This document shows positions 1-9,500 of a stretch of DNA of 24,541 nt, piece by piece. The DNA comes from Phallusia fumigata (lineage: Eukaryota > Chordata > Ascidiacea > Phlebobranchia > Ascidiidae): assembly GCA_008931825.1 (NCBI GenBank), contig QXVZ01031728.1:1-24541 (forward strand), given 5' to 3'. The first letter of the stretch is position 1. Each line of letters starts with the position of its first letter. A program made the position numbers and the translations under genes. The notes beneath the pieces were generated by a model. The model worked only from the letters and a program-made list of their open reading frames with translations. It did not search any database and was not told the DNA's origin.

Positions 1-468
1 TAACGTAAGCGTACCACTTAGACACACTGTCGTCGCGTACCGCCTAGTTCCAGAGAAAGTGATTTCGATGTGATAACTTTTTGGAATTTTTGAATTGAAT
101 AATTTAAACGCAACAAAGAGCGCAGGTAAATTTAATCCGCCGGTTGTGACACACTAGTTTAAAAGAAGTGTCAACATGCATGAAATGCTGGTTTATTTCT
201 ACATAAACATTTTGTGATTGAATGGGCAGTTAACTTCGCAAACTTAGAAACTTACAGACGCAAAAAGTAACGGCCAGAATTTGTGGATCGAGCGTGAACG
301 CGCTGTAGCTACACCTTAATTGCGAAGCGTTATGTGACAGAGACAAGAAAGTGAGTTTGGGCCCATTGTAAAGAATTCGACTGTGGGTTTTTTTCCTTCG
401 TAAAGCAAAATACGAACATGATATGTGTGCATCCGTTTGTGTATTTTAACCCGGCTTTTTGTTTGCAG
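1..468. other. Intron or upstream sequence of the EAR gene
   Basis: No EAR repeat core is readable here in any frame. The phase-0 acceptor at 468 means at least one coding exon lies to the left. The window opens with TAAC/GTAAGC, which could be a splice donor with the cut after base 4, but four bases are too few to judge. Confidence 0.45.
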
Positions 469-627
469 TCGCTCGATACAATAGGCGCGTATGACTTTGA
501 ACACTTCAAGATTGGTTCAAACCACTACCTCGCTGCAGCCAACTCATACGATGGATTCAGGACAAACGTCGACAGCGTGATTTACCATTGGCGCCTTGCC
601 AACTTTGTTCCGTTGCATTATGTCGAG
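469..627 (+). CDS. EAR gene, first visible coding exon
   Basis: The acceptor is a pyrimidine-rich stretch ending in TTTGCAG at 468 and the donor is GTGAGA at 628. The exon has 53 whole codons. It holds one repeat core (IGAYDFEHFKIG, then YLAAAN, then DSVIYHW) and ends in HYVE, which runs directly into TYGATDWEYF of the next exon. Confidence 0.88.
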
Positions 628-2681
628 GTGAGAACAAATGACACTTTGACCAAGCAGCCACAAAACTCTTTGTGTTAAAATATTAAGGTCCAGCGATTTA
701 CCAAAATCAAAACAAGCGAACAATTTTGTTCAAATATAAAGTTATAAACGAAAAAAAATCGCTTTAATTGTAAGTTATGGACAAATTGTTTGTGAGAAAA
801 GACAATCAGAGTCAACAAATGTTGGTTAATCCTTTCGATAGTGAAAATCCCGACAAAAGACTTATTTGCAAGGCAACTAATCTTCGAAACAAAACCTCAC
901 AAAAAGCTCTGGCTTTGAGGTTTTTTGTTGCCTCACAATTGTAAAATAAATCTTCACGGTTGTGCGACCTTTGCAGCAAACAGTACCGAGCAGTTGTCAA
1001 AAAAAATTTTACAGACCTATGGCGCCACCGACTGGGAATATTTTTCGATATCTGATCGCCACTTTTTGGCCGTGGCAAACTACTACAACACAACGCTGGG
1101 CGTGAATTCGTACTTGGCGGACTCCGTGGTGTATGAAGTGGGACCAGCAAGAAACCAGTTTACCAAAATTCAAACCATTCCAACGCACGGGTGAGTCAAG
1201 ATTTCCGAATACACAAAACAGCAACAAGGAAAAAACTACTTTCGTTTTGGCTTTCCAGACTTGAAATGTTTTCAAGTTTAACTGGTAGTACATGCATTGA
1301 ATATGTAATTCTTTCACATGATTTCGGCATTTCTTCACCCATTTTTTTTCACTGTGGGCCGCGATTCTTATCTCATTGGAAATGTTATCAAAGGTTGGAA
1401 AATGATTTGTTTTGTTATTGCAGTGTTCTGGATTTCGAGTTTTTCACTGTGGGCCGCGATTCTTATCTCATTGCGGCGAGTTCGTCTGATAGCAACAAAA
1501 ATCACATCAGCACTGTATACAGGTAAGGCTACAAACTTCAGCAGCAACGAACAAAAAAACAGAAACAGATTTTGACGTACAGTATTCTGTAGGTTGTCAA
1601 AATCAAGGCTTCAAAATCACCAAAAGGCCCATATAACACAGAACCAACATTAATAAATAACAATTTCTATGTTCACAAACACGCTGTTGCCTACAAAATA
1701 TTTAAACTTTTCCGAAATCAGTATCCTCCTACCATTTGTGCATGTTATACCCATATATTTTACCTAATCACCGATTTTGCAAAACATAAAGCATAATATT
1801 GGAGTTAAATATAGCTTTATACTCAAGACTACATCATTACAAAACAAAAACACTTTTACCTTGTCTTGAAGCACTTGTCCATTAGCTGAAGCTGATGAAT
1901 GTTTGTTACGCAATAGGGCACCAATTTCGCACATTCAACCAGAAAGAACACATCTTGTATTTCCCTTTTGTAGCGAGTACAGCAGTTAACAAGCATGCTG
2001 TGACAGTCAAAATGCTTTCCAGCACTTTAAATTACAACACTAAAAAGTTTCATTAAAATTGCATTTTAGTACCACATAAAAATTATTTCTTCAAGCACAC
2101 ATAACACAAACAGTTAGCCTTTAATTAACAAAGTTTGCACTAAATGTAAGAAAGCAGCAGCAATTTAATCTAATGGCGTGTAGCTTTGAAGACAAGAATC
2201 AGTAGGCATTCTAATCCTAACCAATCTAGTCAAAAGGCGAAAAGCGGAGATTGTAAACAAAAACAAAATGCTGCAAGCGCAAAAATGAACTATTTCCTCT
2301 CATGGGATATTGTTCCTTTATTTACTTCAGGGGAAATAAACTTAATATATATTTTTTCTTTGTTTTAGGGAAACCAAACTTTAAACTTGGAAATATATTT
2401 ATTGTTTTAGTGTTAAAAGCAAATATATATGAGGTTTCCCCTGTAAAAAACATCAAAATATATCTATTGTTTTATTGATAAAACTAAAAATTTACTCGGC
2501 TAATTAAACATACACTGCTTTCAGATGGCAGGGAGTTGAGCAGTTTGTGCCTGTTCATAACATTTCTACTGGTCCATGTGCTGACTGGGAACAATTTACA
2601 AGTGACCAAGGGCAACACTACCTCGTTTCGGCCAACGTCAATTCGAGAATCAGTAAAGTTCTGCAACTTCTAACTTACTGA
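469..2681 (+). CDS. EAR (EPTP) repeat protein, TSPEAR/LGI-like, 3' part of gene
   Basis: Four coding exons: 469-627, 1015-1190, 1424-1522 and 2525-2681. All introns are GT-AG and the phases agree (0, 2, 2), giving 196 visible residues and a TGA stop. The protein consists of EAR/EPTP repeats, each with the pattern Gly-Ala-x-Asp-[Phe/Trp]-Glu-x-Phe, then Tyr/Phe-Leu-x-x-Ala, then Ser-x-[Val/Ile]-[Val/Ile]-Tyr. Four cores begin near residues 5 (IGAYDFEHF), 55 (YGATDWEYF), 112 (GVLDFEFF) and 161 (CADWEQF). In known proteins (LGI, TSPEAR, VLGR1) EAR repeats form a seven-bladed extracellular propeller, so three or more blades should be encoded to the left of the window. No signal peptide is visible because the 5' end is missing. 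An intron at phase 0 precedes the first exon. TSPEAR-like is my best guess over LGI, since no leucine-rich repeat can be seen. The family is fairly certain; the orthologue is not. Confidence 0.87.
1015..1190 (+). CDS. EAR gene, second visible exon
   Basis: The acceptor TTTTACAG ends at 1014 and the donor is GTGAGT at 1191. There are 58 codons plus two bases of a glycine codon. The exon carries the repeat core TYGATDWEYFSI, then FLAVANYY, then DSVVYEVG, and the start of the next repeat (FTKIQTIPTH). Confidence 0.88.
1346..1378 (+). repeat. Intronic copy of part of EAR exon 3
   Basis: Thirty-three bases here match 1441-1473 in the downstream exon exactly and would encode FFTVGRDSYLI. A shared GATTTCG (1320-1326 and 1431-1437) suggests a slightly longer ancestral duplication with a period near 95 bases. 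The copy has no matching acceptor or donor of its own and reads on into intron sequence. Confidence 0.85.
1424..1522 (+). CDS. EAR gene, third visible exon
   Basis: The acceptor TTATTGCAG ends at 1423 and the donor is GTAAGG at 1523. The first base completes the glycine codon left by the previous exon, giving GVLDFEFFTVG, then YLIAASS, then ISTVY. The exon ends two bases into an arginine codon. Thirty-three bases of it are repeated in the preceding intron (1346-1378). Confidence 0.87.
2328..2443. mobile_element. Short fold-back element in the last EAR intron (possible MITE)
   Basis: The 116-base segment begins CAGGGGAAA and ends TTTCCCCTG, a perfect 9-base terminal inverted repeat starting with CAG as in many hAT elements. 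A nested pair, GGGAAACC (2368-2375) and GGTTTCCC (2433-2440), lies inside. I see no matching 8-base target duplication, so this is only a candidate. Confidence 0.45.
2525..2681 (+). CDS. EAR gene, last exon with stop
   Basis: The acceptor CTTTCAG ends at 2524. The first base completes arginine, then WQGVEQFVPVHNI, the core CADWEQF, and HYLVSANV follow. The protein ends in LQLLTY and a TGA at 2679-2681. The last repeat lacks the usual Tyr-Arg-Trp ending, as expected at a propeller's C-terminal closure. Confidence 0.86.
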
Positions 2682-2735
2682 TTCTCATCGGTCCTTCACA
2701 GCAAAGAAGAGATTTAAACAACAGGTGTAGTTTTT

Positions 2736-2741
2736 AATAAA
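2736..2741 (+). promoter_or_regulatory. Poly(A) signal AATAAA of the EAR gene
   Basis: A canonical AATAAA lies 54 bases after the TGA, and a T-rich stretch follows. This implies a 3' UTR of roughly 75-80 bases and supports the assigned end of the gene. Confidence 0.7.
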
Positions 2742-3587
2742 CAGTATAGTTTACTCTGCTACGAAAAAAGGCAAACGGCCACAGGATTCTGGCCATGACC
2801 ATAACTAAGGAGGGCGAAAGGGACACAACCCCCAAACAAGGCAAACTTAAATTATCCTGGTTTTCGTAATAAGTAAAAACACTTTTATTGCTTTCATAAC
2901 TAGCTTTTCACTTTTTTTACCATATTTTTGTGTTGTTTTGAATAGTAATTATATATTTTGTTATTTTTATGATGTTTCGCATTACCGATCAGCATAAAAA
3001 GTCAGCATATTTTTGGGTCGTTATATCAGTTGGAAATGAATTGCTCAAGCAAAAACCTGAAAGATTTGATACTTTTAGGCTTTTAAATGAAGATTCCCAC
3101 CCCTTTCTGTGGTGACGTATCAAAACATAAAATATCCCACTTACTACATTTATATTCACAAAACATTCTACCTTTCACGTTTGATAAACCGTTCCACCCA
3201 GCATTACATCCAATGTCTACAGACGCAGTGATATAGAAACACCCAGCAGCACCAGATTGTTTTACGTTTATCGTTTCTCAGGGTTTTTACCTTTATTTGT
3301 GCCTCGATTTTTTTCTTCGCAGCGCTCGGGGGAATACCCAAACCTCCAACCAGTATTTAACAAACACGTTGGTTTGTGGTATTACTACGGTGATTTTGTC
3401 CCGTCTACTGCCATTTTTTATTGTTTTCTCGCGTCTTTCAGCATATATTCTATTGTCTTGCATACGTTTCTACTTGTTAAAATACAAAATTTTACATTTT
3501 ATCTTTCGTGTTCTAGAAGCCGGTGGTATTTTCCCCAAACACTGAGTTTTAAACACTATGTATATGATACAAAGCTAAGTTCCTTAA

Positions 3588-3689
3588 CAGTGGTTCCAAA
3601 TCTTTTTTAAAGTACACCCCCTTTGCTTCATTTCTCACCTACTAGACAAGAAGTGATGCAAAGTAATATTATAAGGTTTGGAACCACTG
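3588..3689. mobile_element. hAT-like MITE, copy 1
   Basis: This 102-base element has near-perfect terminal inverted repeats, CAGTGGTTCCAAA at the left and TTTGGAACCACTG at the right. The CAGTGGTTCC type of end is characteristic of hAT transposons. It aligns with the reverse complement of 23543-23656 along its whole length, including CCCCTTTGCTT and GACAAGAAGT in the interior. It encodes no protein, so it would depend on a transposase from elsewhere. Flanking 8-base duplications are not clear. Confidence 0.75.
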
Positions 3690-5355
3690 GTCTACCTGAC
3701 AAGAATACTTACCTCATCATGAATAACTTATTATAAAGCGGAAATTCATTCCAAAACTCCTTCCCCGAACATAAGCCAACAACACGCAACGGTTTAGAAT
3801 CAAGATTCAACTTTCATTTGGCGAAAGAGCAACAATTCGCTATGACCCTGCACGGAGAAGGGGGAGCCCCTAACCCGCGACTGGCGAGGCACTGAACTAT
3901 GTGGCGAGGCAAAAACGCGAACAAAACTAAATATTACGCACGAACGGGAGTGAAAATTTGGCGATAAATGTAATTCATTGCTGCCAGAAGGTGAAGCATT
4001 CAATGTATATTGCCTGTGGGGATAATGAGGGGTGGATTTATCAAGCAAGCGTTTGTTTGAGGCAAACTGAGCGAAGTACAAAGTAGACTAAGACCAACCA
4101 CCGACAATCAGTCGTTGTTACGAAACAATTCGTTGTCAGTTATTGAATGAAATCACTCGGTTTCATGTCCATAGACATCGGTTCAAGCTCATTAGGGTAT
4201 TTGTGGTTTGGGAACCTCACATTCTATGGCTGTTTGGTACATAAGATTGCCGTACATTCTACACGAAGCAATAAGGCACCAAAAACGCATCAAAAAAACA
4301 CAAAGACGCATTAAAGGGTTTGAATTCATCATTAAGCCCCAGCAAAAAGTAACTCTCTTTTGAGGTTTAAAACTCTCCACGAAGCATATCTGCCCCAAAA
4401 TATGTGGCAAAAATTTTTAGTTGTAGTATAATTTAAGTAGCACAGTTGGTTAAGTAAATAATTTGCCTTTAACGAAAAGGTAGTAAGTATTAGAGGACCT
4501 TTAGTGGTAATAGTTAAAACTATTAACTACTCGCTATATGGAGCACCAGAGCACTCATTCAAAACAATTGCGTTTAGTATTTTCGTAGTTTAAAAATATT
4601 ATGTTTGAAATACAAATTCCAACTTTATTAGTGACTTGGTAATCGAGGCGGTTGGAAATGAAACTCTGCAAACAGGTGTCGACTTTGCTTTTGAGGAAAC
4701 AATTTAACGTGTCAAAATCACCAACAAACGCTTGCAAGTCAATTTGTACACACATAAAATCAAAAGTGGTTTTGCAGTGTCAGCAGCGTCTAGAATTGCA
4801 ACGACAAAAACACAACTCGTATGCCTGGCTTATTTGCTCAGACTGGAATGGCGGGGTGAGCTCGCTACACAACCAACGCACTGTAAAAACTAAAAAAAAA
4901 CACGTGTACACTAACTCAACGTATATACACAGAGAATTTTCTACAACCTTGCGGGTGTTTAAAGGTAAGGTGGCAGTTTAAAATAGTTAATTCAAAGAGC
5001 ATCCCCCCCTTTAAAAGTTTTTGTGGACTACAAAGCAACTTTGGGAGACTAGAACACGTTAAAATTGGACCCATGTTTTATACTAACGACATGGCGTTAT
5101 AACTTGTAACCATCGTTTTGTGATTGGCTATCCTTCACCATTTTTTGAAGGAGATATCGCTTTATTATTGGACCAAATTACCCCAACTTGTAATTAGTTA
5201 CCATTTGAAAAAAGATGCCGGGGCACTTACAGAGCGTAGAATAACGTTAGTTAACTCTAGAAACTATTTACATGTCATGGCGGGTATAGGGGGCGGAGTT
5301 ATGTACATTACAGCGTTTGCAATGAAGATACGCAACACCACTATCAACTAAGCAA

Positions 5356-5580
5356 TCTGTTACTACAAACTACGCGTTCGCCATTCGCGGCACCAATTGC
5401 ACTGTCTCGAGCGATCCCCTGCGCGCAAGCTAAATTCACGACGGTTGCACATGTGTTAAAGTTACGANTCTGTTACTACAAACTACGCGTTCGCCATTCG
5501 CGGCACCAATTGCACTGTCTCGAGCGATCCCCTGCGCGCAAGCTAAATTCACGACGGTTGCACATGTGTTAAAGTTACGA
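5356..5580. repeat. Direct duplication across a single N (assembly junction)
   Basis: Bases 5356-5467 and 5469-5580 are the same 112-base sequence, separated by an N at 5468. This is the pattern of two overlapping contigs joined without merging the overlap. The unit is CpG-rich compared with its surroundings (GCGTTCGCCATTCGCGG). Confidence 0.85.
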
Positions 5581-5640
5581 CAGTTACATAGGGGCGGCAG
5601 AACCTTCTAGTTTGTTCCGTTGGCCACGTGCGAAAACGTT

Positions 5641-5697
5641 ATCTATATATTTAATGCTATATATATATATATGTATATCTATATATTCGTATATATG
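5641..5697. repeat. AT-rich simple repeat
   Basis: An imperfect (TA)n tract with occasional G and C interruptions (ATATATATATGTATATCTAT type). It lies on the 3' side of the SPATS2-like gene and has no coding content. Confidence 0.8.
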
Positions 5698-6440
5698 AAG
5701 CGGCAGAAAGACGCAAAGCAGGCAATACTGTAGGGAAAAGTGTAGCCTAGCACCACGCACCCATATACCGAGGCACTTAGATTGTTTTGAAGTTGTTTTG
5801 TGCAAGAAACTAAAGCCTGATATTAAACGACAGTATTGCCTATGAAACCCAAAATCATGCGGTTAAAATTGTAACAGGAATTCCAAGCGGTTTTTGGGGG
5901 GTGCAGAAGAAAGTTGACAATACACAGGACAGGTAAATTAGGAGCAAATTTTCTAAATCGTCGGTGACTTTTAACATTGAAATAGGTACAGACGTATATT
6001 TTAAAAAAAAGATCATTTCAAGGCACCTTGAACTATTTGTAAAAAGCTAAATATCAACGTGTCTTGACTATACAGACGCGCCAGCAAAATGTCAAAGGAA
6101 AATGTACACAACATCAAAAATTCGTTTTTTTGTCTCATACAAATTTTGTGATGAATTTTGGAAAAATACGTCCTCTAATGGTAAAGTTGTATACCACACA
6201 AAGAGCGCCGTCATCTTAAAATAATTTTTTTAGTTTTGAGTATTTTACACAATATTTTTACTTTCTACCTTCGGCTTTGGCTAAAAACTACGTCCTATGA
6301 TGTCAAATGCAGTGAGATTGAATGTTGCAGAGTTGTGTGAAAAACAATTATAGTTTCACACGAACACAACATCCGGTACTAAGGTTTTTCATGGGACGTC
6401 GTGTCCAGTTTCTTTCAAGCTTTTTGGGATATCGACCAGT

Positions 6441-6539
6441 TTACTCGGATTTAGAGGCGGCGGGAGCCTGTGATATAAAAGGAATATTTATGAGTGTGCC
6501 GTTATCGTTGACCTGCATGGAAGCTGCTTCAGGGCAGAT
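6441..6539 (-). CDS. SPATS2-like exon 11: conserved C-terminal tail
   Basis: It encodes ICPEAASMQVNDNGTLINIP and then ends in AASKSE with a TAA at 6443-6441. The pattern Cys-Pro, then Val, then Leu-x-x-x-Pro resembles the family's C-terminal CPTRIEV...VLSVP segment. The proposed acceptor (ATGCATTAAG before 6539) is in phase 0 but lacks a pyrimidine tract, and an in-frame stop lies eight codons farther upstream. The tail is likely; the exact exon boundary is less certain. Confidence 0.62.
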   Translation of the reverse strand: MCPEAASMQVNDNGTLINIPFISQAPAASKSE

Positions 6540-9500
6540 CTTAATGCATTTCAAGGTTTTATTTTACGAAAAAGGTATTTCCAAAAATGTTGAAATCTGT
6601 TAAAAAGGCATGCTATTCACTCAACGAACCGCAATACTTCGAACTCTACTAGTATACATGTAAAAAAAACTCAAGCAAAAAGCAAAGCTTATGCACAGAA
6701 TTTACGGTTNTCTGTTAAAAAGGCTTGCTATTCACTTAACGGAACCGCAATACTTTGAACTCTACTAGTATACTTGTAAAAAAGTCAAGCAAAAAGCAAA
6801 GCTTATGCACAGAATTTACGGTTTCAGATAGTCTCAATAAGAAGATACAAGCCAGTATATTTTTGGACAAACATTCCTGACGATGACATCAGTGTTTGAC
6901 GAAACGTAGAAAATGTTTTACACACAAGTACTGACTTGTATCTTCTTGTTAAAAAAGCAAAGCCAAGGTCACAAAATAAAAGCATATTTTCTTAGTCAAG
7001 CTAAGTTTTCTTGTAATACAGTATATGTACAAACAATTTTGCCTACCTTGGATGGGGCGGGATGGTTGGCCTCCGTCTTAACATTCTTTGGTGGTCCGGC
7101 ACTCTCTGGCTTATTGAACTTTTGATTGCGATTGTCTTCGTTATAACGCTTATTGCCACCTCCGTGCTGTCCACGCGACGGTCTGTTGTCATACTGGCGT
7201 CCACCGCGGTCATTTCTATACTGACCACTAGGTGGACGAGCCCCATAATCGTTTGATCGGTCACCAAAAGGTTGCTGTTCACCCCGTGGTGGCCCGTTGT
7301 AGGCTCCACGGTNCGTCCACCGCGGTCATTTCTATACTGACCACTAGGTGGACGAGCCCCATAATCGTTTGATCGGTCACCAAAAGGTTGCTGTTCACCC
7401 CGTGGTGGCCCGTTGTAGGCTCCACGGTAGGAACCCCCACGGTTGCCCCGGTAACCCCCTCTGAAACCCCTAAACCCGCCACGGGGTTTGTCCCTGAACT
7501 GGGCGCGGTCCCCAGAGGCTTTGTAGTCCTGGCTACGGTAGCTTCTTTGCTGGTTGTTGTGGTTACTTGGGGCTCGCTCGCCGCTTCTCTCGCGTTTCGG
7601 TTCGCTCTGTGCCGGCCCTGGTGCGCCACCACGTGACGAAGGGATTTTGTTGGGCGGGGGCATCAGGTCTTTGTCCTGTACAGAAGATAAGAATCAGGGC
7701 ACACAAACCAGGTTGGTCAAGCTTATAATTCGAACCTAAATTTGTTGACAATTAGCTTCAGGAAACTATTTAGGACGAAAACACAGATATTTACAAACTT
7801 AGAGCACCCTGCTATACAGACTTCAACCAACCTTGTCGGAAATGGAGCCTTTTTTGTTTCTGTCGCGACGTTGCGTTCTGCAAACATACGTAAAAATTTC
7901 AAATAACGAAACTGATATCTACATGAGCAACTTGATCCACGGCACATTTTTTCACATCCACAATAAACCATGTCACGAGTAGTAGAAAAAGTAGCACCTG
8001 CGACACTGTTTTGCATAGATTTTACCACAAAAGTGGACTTAAAATCTTGCAAAGATTCAGTTATATTCACTTTTTCATACAACACCAACAATAACGGTTA
8101 CAATTCCCTACCAAAATTGCTCTACGACCTAAACTAAGCTCTTGCAGTCAACGAAATGCTAATCGGAAATTGAGAATTATCTTTGGTATGTCTACACCAC
8201 CATTTTCAACCAACACCAATCTAACTAATGAGACATTCTAACAACTATAACGTATTAATGGCCTTGTTACCTTGACTTTTCACCCTTCTTCTGTTTAGTA
8301 GACTGTGACTTATTTCTAAGACAATATTAAACATCACTGATGATGACGAGTTCTTGGGCAAAACTTGATTAGCAAAGCCCCTCGCTTTTGGGCCGCCATG
8401 TTTATGATTATTTCAGACAAATGTTATACTTTTTTTTGATACAGTTGGGAACAGAAGACATGGACTTCAAGAGTTTATGATGTAGAGTTAGTAAACTCGT
8501 ATTCATGCTTAATATGTTTAAACATTGCCATTTATTCAACTTTTAGTATGAAAGCCGTTCTCCAGGGTCACGTATAAAATCGGACATAAGGTCAGAAAGG
8601 CCGCTACAGATGTCGTGACGCATACAGCTTCCAAAAAGGTTTCAGGGTTTCGCTAACCGCTGAACGACCCTAATATTATTACCTTTGTGGCTGTGGTGTT
8701 CCAAAATTATTCTCTTTAAAAGTTCCATCGGGTGTGAGAAGTGGTGTGCCACTTGCCCAAGATGCCGGGCTCTCCTATCATACAAGGAAGTTGGAATTAC
8801 TTTTGTTTTAATGGTAATTAATAACACAGTAGCAGCGCATGTCGTGGCTGATATGGCTGAACGAGAAGAAGAAATAAGATCAACCAAAGAAAAAACGTTG
8901 TTTAAAAGATCAACAAAATGTGCGCAACATTTTTATTTACTTTTTTAAAGACTGAATTAAATGGATTGTAAATTATATTCATATATGTGTTCAGCCAAAC
9001 TGCGGTTCGGCAAACAGAAAGGCAAAAGTGGAACAATATCTGCAGCTTTTAATATCTACGCTTAATAGTACGGGATGTTTTAAGTTCAACAGTTCATTTA
9101 AAGTACAATCCACACAACTCTGATTCATGCCACTTTAATATACCTACCCCATTTCACCTGGATACACAAGGTAAAATCAATATCAAACCGTTGTTGATCA
9201 AGTGAAATGTAATTTTTGTACTTACAGGCAAAGGTAGGTCAGAAGTTTCGGCAGCCCAGTCTTCCACGTGACCATTCGCGGCGTCTTTGGCTGAAAAACA
9301 AAACAGTTGATATGACGGATGCGATCAAGCATAGAAATAGAATCCCCAAAACTGGAGAATGGACATGAAACGTCTTACTAAAAAGATACAAGTTAGTACT
9401 TGTGTAAAAACATTTTTTACGTTGTCATCATCAGGAAACGTACCGGCTTGTATCTTCTTATTTAGAAAATTTAAAGTCGTGAATTTTGTATCTAGGCATT

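Larger units (their letters stand above)
2742..6440. other. Region between two convergent genes
   Basis: About 3.7 kb separates the EAR poly(A) signal (plus strand) from the stop of the SPATS2-like gene (minus strand). It contains the hAT-like MITE at 3588, an assembly duplication at 5356-5580 and an (AT)n tract at 5641. Its open frames are short, show no family motif and lack splice-consistent neighbours. The 3' UTR of the SPATS2-like gene must lie in its right part; I could not fix its poly(A) site. Confidence 0.6.

Noticed and set aside
3257-3610. 117-codon plus-strand open frame
   Set aside because: Hydrophobic and T-rich composition, runs into a MITE end, no family motif and no splice partners.
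6322-6603. Plus-strand 93-codon open frame
   Set aside because: It lies opposite the last exon of the SPATS2-like gene, whose minus-strand frame has a family-like tail; the plus frame has no motif.
6745-6790. Alternative last exon of the SPATS2-like gene reading YTSRVQSIAVPLSE then stop (minus strand)
   Set aside because: It follows an AAG acceptor and is in phase, but the other copy of this duplicated segment lacks the AG and has a frameshift, so it is not conserved between the apparent alleles.
7062-7636. Plus-strand and shifted minus-strand frames over the RGG exon
   Set aside because: They are shadows of the GC-rich RGG coding sequence and of the frame break caused by the duplication.
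8642-8948. Overlapping open frames on both strands in SPATS2-like intron 9
   Set aside because: No recognisable domain, and no phase-compatible splice sites that would add it to the gene; possibly an old repeat remnant.
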